64,000 bases of DNA from Sphingopyxis sp. Its GTDB lineage: Bacteria > Pseudomonadota > Alphaproteobacteria > Sphingomonadales > Sphingomonadaceae. The stretch's first letter is position 1; every line of letters starts with the position of its first letter. The stretch lies in the NCBI GenBank assembly GCA_016463225.1, contig JAEMRT010000003.1, positions 70,073 through 134,072 on the forward strand, read 5' to 3'. Of this stretch, positions 52,720 to 61,698 are shown piece after piece. The notes below the pieces were generated by a model. That model was not told the origin of the DNA, searched no databases, and worked only from the letters and a program-made list of their open reading frames with translations. The position numbers were made by a program, and so were the translations under genes.

Positions 52720-53342
52720 CCATCGACCTTTACACCTGGAGCACACCCAATGGGCGCAAGGTCTCGATCATGCTCGAGGAGCTTGGCGCGTCCTATCAAG
52801 TCCATCCAATCGACATCACTAAGGACGAGCAATTCGCGCCCGCTTTTCTCGCGATCAATCCGAACAACAAGATTCCCGCGATCGTGGACGCGCAGGGACC
52901 AGCAGGGAAGCCCATTGTCGTCTTCGAGTCCGGCGCAATCCTCCTCTACCTTGCGCGCAGGTTTGCTAGCCCACTCTTGCCTGAGGACGAGCGCCGCCAG
53001 GCGGAAGTGCTCCAATGGCTCATGTTCCAGATGGGCGGCATCGGGCCGATGTTCGGTCAACTGCATCACTTCCGGCGCTACGCGCCGCACGAAACATACG
53101 GGCTTGGCCGGTATGAAAAGGAGGTCCATCGCCTCTACGGCGTGATGGATCGCCTTCTTGCCGACAGGCCGTACCTAGGCGGCGACGATTACTCGATAGC
53201 CGACATTGCGACATACCCTTGGATCGCGCGCTTCCCGCTCCATGGCCTCGAATGGGCACAGGTCCCCAACGTTCAGCGATGGTACGATGCGTTAAGCGGA
53301 CGGCCGGCGGTTATCCGCGGCATGGCAATCCCGGCGGCATGA
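52716..53342 (+). CDS. Glutathione S-transferase (Nu/YfcG-like)
   Basis: A 208-residue soluble GST. The N-terminal thioredoxin-like domain (LYTWSTPNGRKVSIMLEELG, then NPNNKIPAIVD and FESGAILLYLA) matches the Nu-class/YfcG group, where a Thr/Asn pair replaces the catalytic Tyr/Ser. The all-alpha C-terminal domain ends in GDDYSIADIATYPW. It may reduce or conjugate a quinone or haloaromatic intermediate with glutathione. The ATG at 52716 overlaps the YCII stop, so coupling is certain at the DNA level. Confidence 0.9.
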   Translation: MTIDLYTWSTPNGRKVSIMLEELGASYQVHPIDITKDEQFAPAFLAINPNNKIPAIVDAQGPAGKPIVVFESGAILLYLARRFASPLLPEDERRQAEVLQWLMFQMGGIGPMFGQLHHFRRYAPHETYGLGRYEKEVHRLYGVMDRLLADRPYLGGDDYSIADIATYPWIARFPLHGLEWAQVPNVQRWYDALSGRPAVIRGMAIPAA

Positions 53343-53349
53343 GGACGCC

Positions 53350-53973
53350 ATGTTGAGACTCCTCGGTCGCGCCTCCTCGGCTAATGTGCAGAAAGTCGCG
53401 TGGCTGCTCGACGAAATGGAGATCGCCTTCACTCGCGAGAATTACGGCGGGGAGTTCGGCGGCAACCGCTCCGCGGAATATCTCCGCCTCAATCCCAATG
53501 GCGTCGTACCCGCCCTCGTCGATGGCGACGCCGTCATATGGGAATCCAACACGATTCTTCGCTATCTTGCTAACCGATATGGCCCCACGCCTTTCTATCC
53601 GGAGGTCCCGGAAGTTCGCGCCGCGTGTGAATGCTGGATGGACTGGCAGCTCGGTACGCTCAATCTCTGCATGACCCCGCTTTATATCGGCCATGTTCGA
53701 ACGCCACCCGACCAGCGCGACGAAGGCGCTCTCGAGCGCCACCATGCAAGGGCCGCCTCGCTCTTCGGCATATTGGATGAAGCACTTTCGGATCGGCCGT
53801 TCCTCGCGGGAAGCAATCCGACCCTGGCCGAGATCTGCACCGCGATCTTTGCCTATCGCTGGTATGAACTCGCGCTCGATACGAGAGGGGTAAACCCCAA
53901 TCTGCGACGCTGGTTCGATGCGATCGCCAGCCGCCCGAAATTTCAGAAGCACGTGATGATTGGGCTTTCCTGA
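53350..53973 (+). CDS. Glutathione S-transferase (theta/beta-like)
   Basis: A 207-residue GST. The N-terminal domain shows [20 protein letters not shown] with a Ser/Asn at the glutathione site, and [32 protein letters not shown]. The C-terminal domain keeps [11 protein letters not shown]. It is distinct from the preceding GST and starts 7 bases after it. Dechlorination, isomerisation or glutathione conjugation are possible; dehalogenating GSTs of sphingomonads have this general form. Confidence 0.88.
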   Translation: MLRLLGRASSANVQKVAWLLDEMEIAFTRENYGGEFGGNRSAEYLRLNPNGVVPALVDGDAVIWESNTILRYLANRYGPTPFYPEVPEVRAACECWMDWQLGTLNLCMTPLYIGHVRTPPDQRDEGALERHHARAASLFGILDEALSDRPFLAGSNPTLAEICTAIFAYRWYELALDTRGVNPNLRRWFDAIASRPKFQKHVMIGLS

Positions 53974-54010
53974 AAAGCCGAAAATTCGATTCCAAAAGGA
54001 GATATTGCCT

Positions 54011-54601
54011 GTGACAATGATTGGCGCCCAAGCGGCGAATGCGCTGTTCCTCGACGCCCGCTCACACAATGGCTGGCAGGATACGCCCGTGTCGGACGAG
54101 GAGCTTCAGGCCGCCTATGACGTCGCCAAATGGGGAGCTACATCGATGAACTGCCAGCCGATGCGCCTGGTGTTCCTGCGCAGCCTGGAGGCTAAGGAAA
54201 AACTGAAGCCTGCGCTGATGCCCGGTAATGTCGACAAGGCGATGAGCGCCCCCGTCGTAGCGATCGTCGCCCACGATCTTCGCTTCCATGACCGGCTTGC
54301 CGATCTCTTTCCCCACAATCCGGCGGCCGGGGCGATGTTCGCCAGCAACGATGGGCTCGCCGCCGCGACGGCGTTTCGCAACGGCTCGCTGCAAGGTGCC
54401 TATTTCATCATGGCGCTGCGCGCGATCGGTCTCGATGTAGGACCCATGTCCGGCTTCGATCCACAGCAGGTCGATGCCGCATTCTTCGCCGGGACGTCCT
54501 TGCGATCCAATTTTCTTCTCGGGATCGGACACGGCGACAGCTCTCGGCTCTTCGAACGCCTGCCGCGCCTCAGTTTCGAGGAGAGCACCCGTACCTTGTA
54601 A
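54011..54601 (+). CDS. RutE-like nitroreductase family flavoprotein
   Basis: An FMN/NAD(P)H-dependent nitroreductase-family protein of 196 residues, the same length as E. coli RutE (malonic semialdehyde reductase). [36 protein letters not shown] and [16 protein letters not shown] are RutE hallmarks. A GTG start at 54011 is chosen because GGAG lies 9 bases before it; the in-frame ATG at 54017 is 15 bases away. As the last gene of the hydroxyquinol operon it may reduce a quinone, an enone such as maleylacetate, or an aldehyde. No other rut genes are present, so pyrimidine use is unlikely. Confidence 0.88.
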   Translation: MTMIGAQAANALFLDARSHNGWQDTPVSDEELQAAYDVAKWGATSMNCQPMRLVFLRSLEAKEKLKPALMPGNVDKAMSAPVVAIVAHDLRFHDRLADLFPHNPAAGAMFASNDGLAAATAFRNGSLQGAYFIMALRAIGLDVGPMSGFDPQQVDAAFFAGTSLRSNFLLGIGHGDSSRLFERLPRLSFEESTRTL

Positions 54602-54614
54602 ACCTTGCATCCGG

Positions 54615-54642
54615 CGAGACTCCCAAGCGCCCGGGGGTCTCG
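54615..54642 (+). terminator. Hairpin after the hydroxyquinol operon
   Basis: CGAGACTCCC and GGGGGTCTCG pair over 10 positions with one T-G wobble, 14 bases past the nitroreductase stop. There is no U-run after it, so termination may be weak or Rho-assisted. Confidence 0.5.
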
Positions 54643-55091
54643 TCGGTACCGAAAACCGAGGCACTCCATCACCAACACAATATCTGGCCGGGTGGCCGAG
54701 ACGTATGTCCAGGCCCTGACGAGCTAAAGGTCTCGGCACATGCTCAAGCATGTTTTCGTCACCCGGCTTTTTGCCGGATCTACATCCGCTTGCAATGTAG
54801 ACACGCCAATATATGCTGAACCCGCGCGCTTCTTAGGATAGCGTGCGAGGCAAGATTGCCGCGCAACGGGAAATTGGGCCGGAACATCTTGTATCCGGGC
54901 CGCAGCCGCGAATGTCCAGGCCGCGCGGGCGGCTAAAGGCGGCAGCGCATGTTCCGTACGGGCGTCTGACAACCGGCACTGCCGGCTGGCCTCCATACCG
55001 GAGTGCTGCCCATGGCTTTGGGCTTCCCGATCGCGCGCGGCGTGTGCGGTCGATGTGCCGGGCGCGCGGTTTGCGCGCGCAGGGTGCTTCC
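54643..55091. other. Intergenic region before the ECF sigma factor
   Basis: No convincing gene. A 33-codon ORF at 54740-54841 (AAAGG upstream) is noted under rejected items. The long frame joined to the sigma gene in the track (54843) is Arg/Pro-rich and not family-like before residue 84. The promoter for the sigma factor operon should lie here; boxes were not assigned. Confidence 0.4.
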
Positions 55092-55676
55092 ATGCGCCTG
55101 AATTCCGTCCCAGATCATCCGGGTCTCGCGGCTATCGCGGAGGCGGATCCGTTGCCGCCCGAAGACCGCTCCTTGGCCGTGCAGGACGCCTTTCTCGACA
55201 GGCTTTACCGAGCGCATCACGATCGGCTTTTGCGCTTCATTCGGGGGCGCGTGCGCGATGAGCGCGCTCGTGATGTGGTCCAGCGGGTCTTTTGCAGGCT
55301 GGCGGGTCTGACCGAAGGCGAGCAGCAGCGGATCGTGGCGCCTGGCGCCTATCTCAGGCGCACGGCCGATAATCTGCTGCGCGATGATGCGCGGCAGGCA
55401 GCGCGGCGCTCCGCTACCCTGCATTTGAGCGAGGATGAAGTCGCCCTGAGAGCCGGCGATCCCTTGGCGGCGCTCGAGGCGCGCGATCGGCTGCGGCGTC
55501 TCGAAGAAGCGCTCATGCAGCTCAAGCCGCGGACGCGCGAAATATTTCTCGCGCATCGGATTGACGGCTATAGCTATGCCGAAATCGCTGCCCGGACGGG
55601 ATTGAGCATCAAGACGGTCGAAATGCATATGACGCGTGCCATCGCCTATCTCGAAAAATTCCGCGTGAAACCATGA
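55092..55676 (+). CDS. ECF-type RNA polymerase sigma factor, FecI-like
   Basis: A 194-residue extracytoplasmic-function sigma factor. Region 2 (about 30-95, LDRLYRAHHDRLLRFIRGRVRDERARDVVQRVF) and region 4 (about 130-190, LMQLKPRTREIFLAHRIDGYSYAEIAARTGLSIKTVEMHMTRAI) are both present. FecI-type factors activate an outer membrane receptor operon after a signal through FecR. The start at 55092 (MRLNSVPD) fits region 2 spacing. It overlaps fecR by ATGA and precedes the STN receptor, a set that accompanies lasso isopeptidases in sphingomonads. Confidence 0.92.
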   Translation: MRLNSVPDHPGLAAIAEADPLPPEDRSLAVQDAFLDRLYRAHHDRLLRFIRGRVRDERARDVVQRVFCRLAGLTEGEQQRIVAPGAYLRRTADNLLRDDARQAARRSATLHLSEDEVALRAGDPLAALEARDRLRRLEEALMQLKPRTREIFLAHRIDGYSYAEIAARTGLSIKTVEMHMTRAIAYLEKFRVKP

Positions 55677-56704
55677 CCGACGCACCCCGAGGCGGAACCG
55701 CGCGGAGCGCGGCGGAATGGTTCGTCGTCATGCGAGGGCCCGATGCAGACAGTGAAAGCCGCGCATTCGAGGATTGGCGCGCGACCTCTGCCAATGCCGA
55801 CGCTTATGCTCGGTTCGAGGCGACCTGGAACGACAGCCGCTTTCTTGCGAACAGTTCGGTCGGACGCGACCGGGATCTTTCGCGGGCGCGACGAAAAGTC
55901 CCGCCGGCAGCCTTGCTGGCAGCGGGCGTAGCATTGCTCACCCTGCTTTCGGCAAGCCTGCTTTCCGACCATATGGGATGGCTTGGCCCTGCCGCCGTGC
56001 AGCAGCCCGCCGCCACCCGGATTGCGGCTGGGGATATTGTCCGTACGGTCCGGCTGCCCGATGGGTCGCGCGTGACGATTGATCGCGGTGCGTTGCTCAG
56101 CGATCGGAGTACGGCGGGAGAGCGGCGCTTTGTCCTATTGCGCGGACGCGCGCGTTTCGAAGTCGCGCACGACCTTGCGCGGCCTTTTACCGTCGACGCC
56201 GGCGAGGGGCGCGTCGTCGCGCACGGTACGATCTTCGATGTTGGTATTGAAGGTGGCGGGGTCCGCGTCATTCTCCTCAAGGGCTCGGTCGAAGTGCGCG
56301 ACCGGAACGCCGTGAAATCGGAAAAGGGTGTGCGGCGTTTTCTGGCGCCGGGCGAGCAGTTGGTCGTCGTCCGCGGCGAGGTGGGAGCTCCCTCGCGCGC
56401 GAGCCCGATCTTCCTGTCGTGGCCGGACGCAATGATCAGCTTCGACGACACACCGCTCGCCGAGGCTGTCGGCGCCTTCAACAAGATTGGAGGGCGGACG
56501 GTCCGGCTTGAAAGTGGCTGGCCGACTTCGCAGCGTGTTTCGGGTGCGTTCCGGCGCGATGATCCGCAAGGCTTCGCCGACGCTCTCGCGGCGAGTTTCG
56601 GAATGGAGGTCGAGGCCGCAGCCGACGGAAGTCTCGTGCTGCGCCCCGCTGCATCGGGTGCCACCGTGAGCATCCGGCGACCCTTGAAAAAGTCACAGGG
56701 TTAA
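55673..56704 (+). CDS. FecR-type anti-sigma factor / sensor
   Basis: A 343-residue inner-membrane regulator. A cytoplasmic DUF4880-like N-terminus (AAEWFVVMRG, then FEDWRATSANADAYARFEATW), one membrane segment at about 78-96 (AALLAAGVALLTLLSASLL), and a periplasmic FecR domain (GDIVRTVRLPDGSRVTIDRGALL, HGTIFDVGIEGGGVRVILLKGSVEV) are seen. It ends with a secretin/STN-like module (FDDTPLAEAVGAFNKIGG). It relays the state of the TonB receptor to the sigma factor. Confidence 0.92.
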   Translation: MTDAPRGGTARSAAEWFVVMRGPDADSESRAFEDWRATSANADAYARFEATWNDSRFLANSSVGRDRDLSRARRKVPPAALLAAGVALLTLLSASLLSDHMGWLGPAAVQQPAATRIAAGDIVRTVRLPDGSRVTIDRGALLSDRSTAGERRFVLLRGRARFEVAHDLARPFTVDAGEGRVVAHGTIFDVGIEGGGVRVILLKGSVEVRDRNAVKSEKGVRRFLAPGEQLVVVRGEVGAPSRASPIFLSWPDAMISFDDTPLAEAVGAFNKIGGRTVRLESGWPTSQRVSGAFRRDDPQGFADALAASFGMEVEAAADGSLVLRPAASGATVSIRRPLKKSQG

Positions 56705-56767
56705 TCGCACGATCAACGTCTCACCGGTCGAAGGGGGCACGCAAGGTGCCCGCTCGATCGGGAGACG

Positions 56768-59689
56768 ATGATGCGAAACGGGGATTTATTTCTTTTCTTG
56801 ATGGGCTCGGCCGCCTTGCTGGCGCCCGCTCCGCTTATGGCGCGTGAAGAGGTCCGGCAGCAGGTGCGCCTGCCCGAGCAGTCGCTCGGCGCTTCGCTGC
56901 GCATGGTCGGGGCACAGTTCGGACGCAATGTCAGCATGTCCTCCGACCTGGTGGCGGGACGAAGTGCGCCGGCGGTTGACGGACGCTACAGCTTTGAGGA
57001 AGCCGTTGCGCAACTCCTTCGCGGCAGCGGCCTGACCGCGGTGCCGGCGGGACGCGGCTTGGCGATCCGGCCAGCGCGGGTCGCGGCGGCGAGCGATGGC
57101 GAGCCAGTTGCCGATGAGGACATCGTCGTGACCGGCAGCCGCATTCGCGGTGCGCCGCCCGCCGGCGCCCGCGTCGTCACGATCGACCGCAACGATATCG
57201 AACAAAGCGGATATGCGACAACGCAGCAGATCGTTCAGGCGCTGCCGCAGAATTTCGGCGGCGGCCTCAACGAAGGGACGATCGGCTTTACGATCCGCAA
57301 CAACAGCAATGCCAACCTCGGTTATGGATCGAGCGTCAATTTGCGCGGGCTCGGGGCAACATCGACGCTGACGCTGATCGACGGCAATCGCGTCGCGCTC
57401 GGCGGCGTGTCGGGTATGTTCGTCGACCTGTCGCTGATCCCGGCGTCGGCGATCGATCGCGTCGAAATCCTCGCGGACGGCGCGTCGGCGATTTACGGTT
57501 CCGACGCAGTGGCGGGGGTCGTGAACATCCGGCTGCGCAACGACTTCGAGGGTGCGGAGACGCGCGCCCGCTTCGGCTCGGCGAAGGGTTTCGACGAGTG
57601 GCAGCTCGGCCAGATCGCCGGTCTCGGCTGGTCGAGCGGTCACCTGACGCTCGGCTATGAATATTATCAGCGCGGCAATCTTGCTGCATCAGACCGGGCC
57701 TATATCACCGAGGATTTGCGGCCGTTCGGTGGTCCAGACTATCGCAAGAGCTTCGCCAATCCCGGGACGATCATCGCCGCCGACGGGTCGGTCTACGGCA
57801 TCCCGCGCGGACAGGACGGCACGCAGCTGACGCCAGGCCAACTGCTCGCGGGCCAGCCCAATCTTGCGGACGGACGTGCAAACAGCGATATCCTCCCGCG
57901 GCAGAAGCGGCATGCCGCCTTCGCCTCACTGACCCAATCGCTCGCACCATGGCTCCGGTTCACCGCACAGGGTTTCTACGCGGCGCGGCACAGCGACGTC
58001 AGGACCACACCAGACAACTATGGCTATGTTGTCGTGCCGGCGGCCAATCCCTTCTATGTCGACCCGATCGGGACGGGCGAACCAATCGCCGTCAACTATG
58101 ATTTCGCCAAAGATCTGGGACCGCAGGTGCGGCGCGCCTTTGTGCGAACCTGGAGCGGCAACGCCGGGCTCGAAGCAACGATCGGGCGCTGGCGCGCCGA
58201 ACTGCGCGGTTCCTACGGCGTCCAGCGCGAGCGCGACCGCTCGATCAATATTCCCAACTATTATCATCTCGCGCAGGCACTCGCCGATCCCGACCCAGCG
58301 AGTGCCTATAATCCGTTCGGCGACGGCTCGTTCACGCCGCGCGCGACGATTGAGGGCGTCCGGGGCTTTTACGAGAATAATGGAACATCGCGCGTTCGGT
58401 CGGGCGCGTTAAAGCTCGACGGTCCGTTATTCGCGCTTCCCGGTGGACCGGCCCGGCTTGCCATCGGAGGAGAAATCCGGTCGGAGCGCTACAGTTCGAA
58501 TTCGATCGCCTTCGATTTCTCGCCCGAACCCGTCGATGGCGGTTCGGCGGGGTTTCCGATATCGCGCCGCGTCACGGCCGGATATGCCGAACTGTCGCTG
58601 CCGCTCATAGGGTCCGAGCAGTCGGTTCCGTTCGTCGAAGCCCTCGACCTGTCGCTCGCCGGCAGGATCGAGCGCTACAGCGACTTCGGCACGACCACTA
58701 ATCCGAAGATCGGGGCGACGTGGAAGATCGGCGGGGGCTTTGCGCTTCGCGGCAGTTGGGGCAAATCCTTCCGCGCGCCGAGCTTCGCCGATATCCGGAC
58801 GGGGCGCGGAACGAGCGCCTATATTCCGCTGCCGGTCCCCGACCCCGCGTCACCAACCGGAACGACTAACGTCCTCGCGCTGATCGGCTCGAACCCCGAC
58901 GTCGGACCCGAAAAGGCGGACACATGGACGCTCGGCGCGGTCTTCGTGCCGCCGAAGCTGCCGGGCCTCCGGCTCGATGTCGGCTATTTCGACATCAATT
59001 ATAAGAACCGGATCGCCAATCTCGGGACCGACTATATGTCATTCCTCGGCAACCGCGCACTTTATCAGTCGCTGATCACCGACGATCCGTCGCCGGCGCT
59101 GCTCGACCTCTATTATCGCGACGAGAATTTCCGCAATCCCTTCGGCATCGCCGCGGGCACGATCGGCGCGATCGTCGATGGGCGGACGCTGAACCTCTCC
59201 TCGGTCCATATGCGCGGACTCGACTTCGATCTCGGCTACGGGTTCACCGAAGGGAAAACCTCGATCGCAGCGGGCGTGAGCGGCGCCTGGATTTTCCATG
59301 CCCGCCAGCGGATCACCCCGACGGCGCCTGTGGCCGACGTCGTGTCGACAACCGGCAACCCCGTCGACCTCCGCGTGCGCGGACGTCTGACCCTCTCGAA
59401 CGGGCCATGGAACGCCGCGGCCTTCGTGAATTATGTGAACGACTATCGCAATACCGTGATCGTCCCCGCGGAACCTGTGTCGAGCTGGACCACGGTCGAT
59501 CTGCAGCTCGGTTACGATCTCGGCCACTTCCTGCCCGGCACGCGTCTGTCGCTCAGCATATCGAACCTGTTCGACCGCAAGCCGCCCTATGTCGAAAACG
59601 CCAATATCTTCTCGGCATCGGGCTTCGACCCCGACAATGCCAGCGCGGTAGGTCGCCTCGTGGCGCTGCAGTTGGTGAAGACATGGTAG
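56768..59689 (+). CDS. TonB-dependent receptor with N-terminal STN signalling domain
   Basis: A 973-residue FecA-type receptor. The signal peptide (FLFLMGSAALLAPAPLMA) is followed by an STN domain (about 32-102, LPEQSLGASLRMVGAQFGRN), then a TonB box (DEDIVVTGSRIRG), the plug (VEILADGASAIYGSDAVAGVVN) and a barrel ending LVALQLVKTW. The STN domain contacts FecR, so ligand binding can switch on the sigma factor. It overlaps the isopeptidase start by 7 bases. In sphingomonad lasso loci this receptor is thought to import the lasso peptide, perhaps with bound cargo, for isopeptidase cleavage. Two tandem ATGs (56768, 56771) are possible starts. Confidence 0.92.
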   Translation: MMRNGDLFLFLMGSAALLAPAPLMAREEVRQQVRLPEQSLGASLRMVGAQFGRNVSMSSDLVAGRSAPAVDGRYSFEEAVAQLLRGSGLTAVPAGRGLAIRPARVAAASDGEPVADEDIVVTGSRIRGAPPAGARVVTIDRNDIEQSGYATTQQIVQALPQNFGGGLNEGTIGFTIRNNSNANLGYGSSVNLRGLGATSTLTLIDGNRVALGGVSGMFVDLSLIPASAIDRVEILADGASAIYGSDAVAGVVNIRLRNDFEGAETRARFGSAKGFDEWQLGQIAGLGWSSGHLTLGYEYYQRGNLAASDRAYITEDLRPFGGPDYRKSFANPGTIIAADGSVYGIPRGQDGTQLTPGQLLAGQPNLADGRANSDILPRQKRHAAFASLTQSLAPWLRFTAQGFYAARHSDVRTTPDNYGYVVVPAANPFYVDPIGTGEPIAVNYDFAKDLGPQVRRAFVRTWSGNAGLEATIGRWRAELRGSYGVQRERDRSINIPNYYHLAQALADPDPASAYNPFGDGSFTPRATIEGVRGFYENNGTSRVRSGALKLDGPLFALPGGPARLAIGGEIRSERYSSNSIAFDFSPEPVDGGSAGFPISRRVTAGYAELSLPLIGSEQSVPFVEALDLSLAGRIERYSDFGTTTNPKIGATWKIGGGFALRGSWGKSFRAPSFADIRTGRGTSAYIPLPVPDPASPTGTTNVLALIGSNPDVGPEKADTWTLGAVFVPPKLPGLRLDVGYFDINYKNRIANLGTDYMSFLGNRALYQSLITDDPSPALLDLYYRDENFRNPFGIAAGTIGAIVDGRTLNLSSVHMRGLDFDLGYGFTEGKTSIAAGVSGAWIFHARQRITPTAPVADVVSTTGNPVDLRVRGRLTLSNGPWNAAAFVNYVNDYRNTVIVPAEPVSSWTTVDLQLGYDLGHFLPGTRLSLSISNLFDRKPPYVENANIFSASGFDPDNASAVGRLVALQLVKTW

Positions 59690-61698
59690 GCGGACTGCTC
59701 CCCGCCATCGCCTTGCTCGCCGCCGCTGGTCCGGTCGATCCCGGGCCGACGGTGCGCGAGATCGTCGAACTCGCCGACATGTCGAGCATAGCCGTCTCGC
59801 CCGACGGGCAGCGGCTCGCCTTCCGCATCGAGCACGCGTCGGTTGCAGTGAATGATTTCGAGCTCGGCTGGTATATCGTGCCGACCGACGGATCGGCCCC
59901 ACCGCGGCGGATCGCCGATGCGGGCGAGGGCGAACGGCGCGACGGCGAACTGGCAACGGAGCCGCCGGTCTGGTCGGCGGACGGACGCTCCATTCTCTTT
60001 CGCAAGATCGCGAACGGCGAGATCCAGATCTGGCGCGCTGCGGTCGACGGGTCGGCGAGCGAGGCGCTGACCCACGACGATGCCAATGTCCGGCGCTTCG
60101 CGCTGGAGCCCGACTCCGGGATAATCATCTACTCGGTCGGGGCGACACGCGCGGCAGTCAGCGAGGCCGAGGGCCATGAATATGACGAAGGGGTGCTGAT
60201 CGACGCGCGGGTCGATCCGGCGCGCCAGCTTCATCGCGGCGCGCGGATCGAGGGGCGGGGGGCGAGCGATCGCTTCTCGGGTCGCTGGTTCACGTTCGGG
60301 CATCTGCTGGCGGGCGCGCCGCTCACCTATCGGGCGCTCGACCTCGGGACGGGTGCGTCGCGCGATGCGGCGGGATCGGAAGCGGCGCGCATCACCGACG
60401 CACCGAGCTCATCCGATATCACCAACACGTATCCGGTTACCGCCGAGACGCGATCGGGAGATCGCCGTGGCAACGCCTTTGTCACCGCCGATGACTTCGT
60501 TTCGCGCCTTTCGATCCGTCGTCCGGGCGGCCGCTCGATCGATTGCGAACGACCGCAATGCCGGCAGCGGATTGGCAAGATCGCCTGGCAAGGGACACGC
60601 GACGGTGTCGTTTTCGTCACCACCGATCACGCGGCCGGCCAGACCCTTCGCCTTTGGTCGCCTGGAAGCGGACAGGTCCGGCGGATCGCGGGGGGAACCG
60701 GGCGCTGGAATGGTGGGCGCGATGAAGCGGGCTGCGCCGTCGATGCCGCGGCGCTCTATTGCGTCGCCGCAGACGCCGACAACCCGCCCCGTCTCGTCCG
60801 CATTGCTCTCTCCACCGGAAAGATTACCACGCTCGCCGATCCCAACCGCTCGCTCCGTCAATCCGGCTTTCTGCGGTCTGAGCCGATGGAATGGGTGGGC
60901 GCATCAGGACAGCGCTTCACGGGGCAGTTGATGGTGCCGTCGGGCGAGCGGCGCGCTCTGCCTTTGTTCGTCACCTATTATCTCTGCGACGGTTATCTGC
61001 GGGGCGGCGTCGGCGACGAGTTTCCACTCCGCCAGCTCGCGGCTTCGGGAATGGCGGTCCTCTGCATCAATCGCGTTCCCATGCGGGCCGGCCTTGGCGA
61101 TCAGGTGGAGCAATATCGTATCGGGCAGGAAGGGGTGAGCGAGGCGGTTCGACTATTGGCGCGTCGCGGCATCGTGGATCCGGCGCGCGTCGGCATGGGC
61201 GGCGTGAGCTTCGGTGGCGAGACGACGATGTGGATCGCTCAGCACAGCTCGATCCTCTCGGCGATATCGATCGGCAATACCTTGCTCTCGCCAACCTATT
61301 ATTGGTTCAACGCGCTTCCCGGCAACCCCATGCCGCCCATCCTCAACCAAGTCTGGGGCATCGGCGCGCCCGACGATGATCCCGAACGCTGGAAGCAGCT
61401 TTCGCCGACGCTTTCGACCGACACGATCCATGCGCCGTTGCTGATGCAGCTTCCCGAGCGCGAGTTTCGCTTCAACGTCGAACTCGCGGCGCGGTTGGCG
61501 CAGGCTGGCAAGCCTGTCGAGCTCTGGGCCTTTCCCGAGGAAACCCATCTCAAATATCAACCGCGGCACAAGGCAGCAGTCTATGAGCGTAACCTCGACT
61601 GGTTCCGCTTCTGGCTCCAGGATTATGTCGATCCCGATCCGACAAAAGCGGAGCAATATCGCCGCTGGCGGGGGATGAAGGACGCGCGGTCACCGTGA
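59683..61698 (+). CDS. S9-family lasso peptide isopeptidase (AtxE2-like)
   Basis: A 671-residue prolyl-oligopeptidase-type serine hydrolase with an N-terminal secretion signal (MVGGLLPAIALLAAAG), a beta-propeller region and a C-terminal alpha/beta-hydrolase domain. The nucleophile is in GMGGVSFGGET and the histidine in PEETHLKYQP. The third catalytic residue may be an acid in QLPEREFRF, since AtxE2 uses a glutamate as I recall. The ATG at 59683 lies inside the receptor gene end. AtxE2-type enzymes open the isopeptide ring of a lasso peptide. The convergent lasso cyclase and B-protein genes confirm the context. The product likely acts in the periplasm. Confidence 0.88.
   Translation: MVGGLLPAIALLAAAGPVDPGPTVREIVELADMSSIAVSPDGQRLAFRIEHASVAVNDFELGWYIVPTDGSAPPRRIADAGEGERRDGELATEPPVWSADGRSILFRKIANGEIQIWRAAVDGSASEALTHDDANVRRFALEPDSGIIIYSVGATRAAVSEAEGHEYDEGVLIDARVDPARQLHRGARIEGRGASDRFSGRWFTFGHLLAGAPLTYRALDLGTGASRDAAGSEAARITDAPSSSDITNTYPVTAETRSGDRRGNAFVTADDFVSRLSIRRPGGRSIDCERPQCRQRIGKIAWQGTRDGVVFVTTDHAAGQTLRLWSPGSGQVRRIAGGTGRWNGGRDEAGCAVDAAALYCVAADADNPPRLVRIALSTGKITTLADPNRSLRQSGFLRSEPMEWVGASGQRFTGQLMVPSGERRALPLFVTYYLCDGYLRGGVGDEFPLRQLAASGMAVLCINRVPMRAGLGDQVEQYRIGQEGVSEAVRLLARRGIVDPARVGMGGVSFGGETTMWIAQHSSILSAISIGNTLLSPTYYWFNALPGNPMPPILNQVWGIGAPDDDPERWKQLSPTLSTDTIHAPLLMQLPEREFRFNVELAARLAQAGKPVELWAFPEETHLKYQPRHKAAVYERNLDWFRFWLQDYVDPDPTKAEQYRRWRGMKDARSP

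Noticed and set aside
54670-54760. tRNA-like segment (GGGTGGCCGAG resembles a Ser/Leu D-arm)
   Set aside because: No T-arm GTTCGA sequence, acceptor stem or anticodon stem could be formed around it.
54740-54841. 33-codon ORF (MLKHVFVTRLFAG...) considered as a lasso precursor
   Set aside because: A core beginning at Gly13 would have Asp at position 9 and AAAGG precedes the ATG, but the leader would be only 12 residues, lacks the penultimate Thr and the usual leader motif, and an in-frame stop blocks an upstream start.
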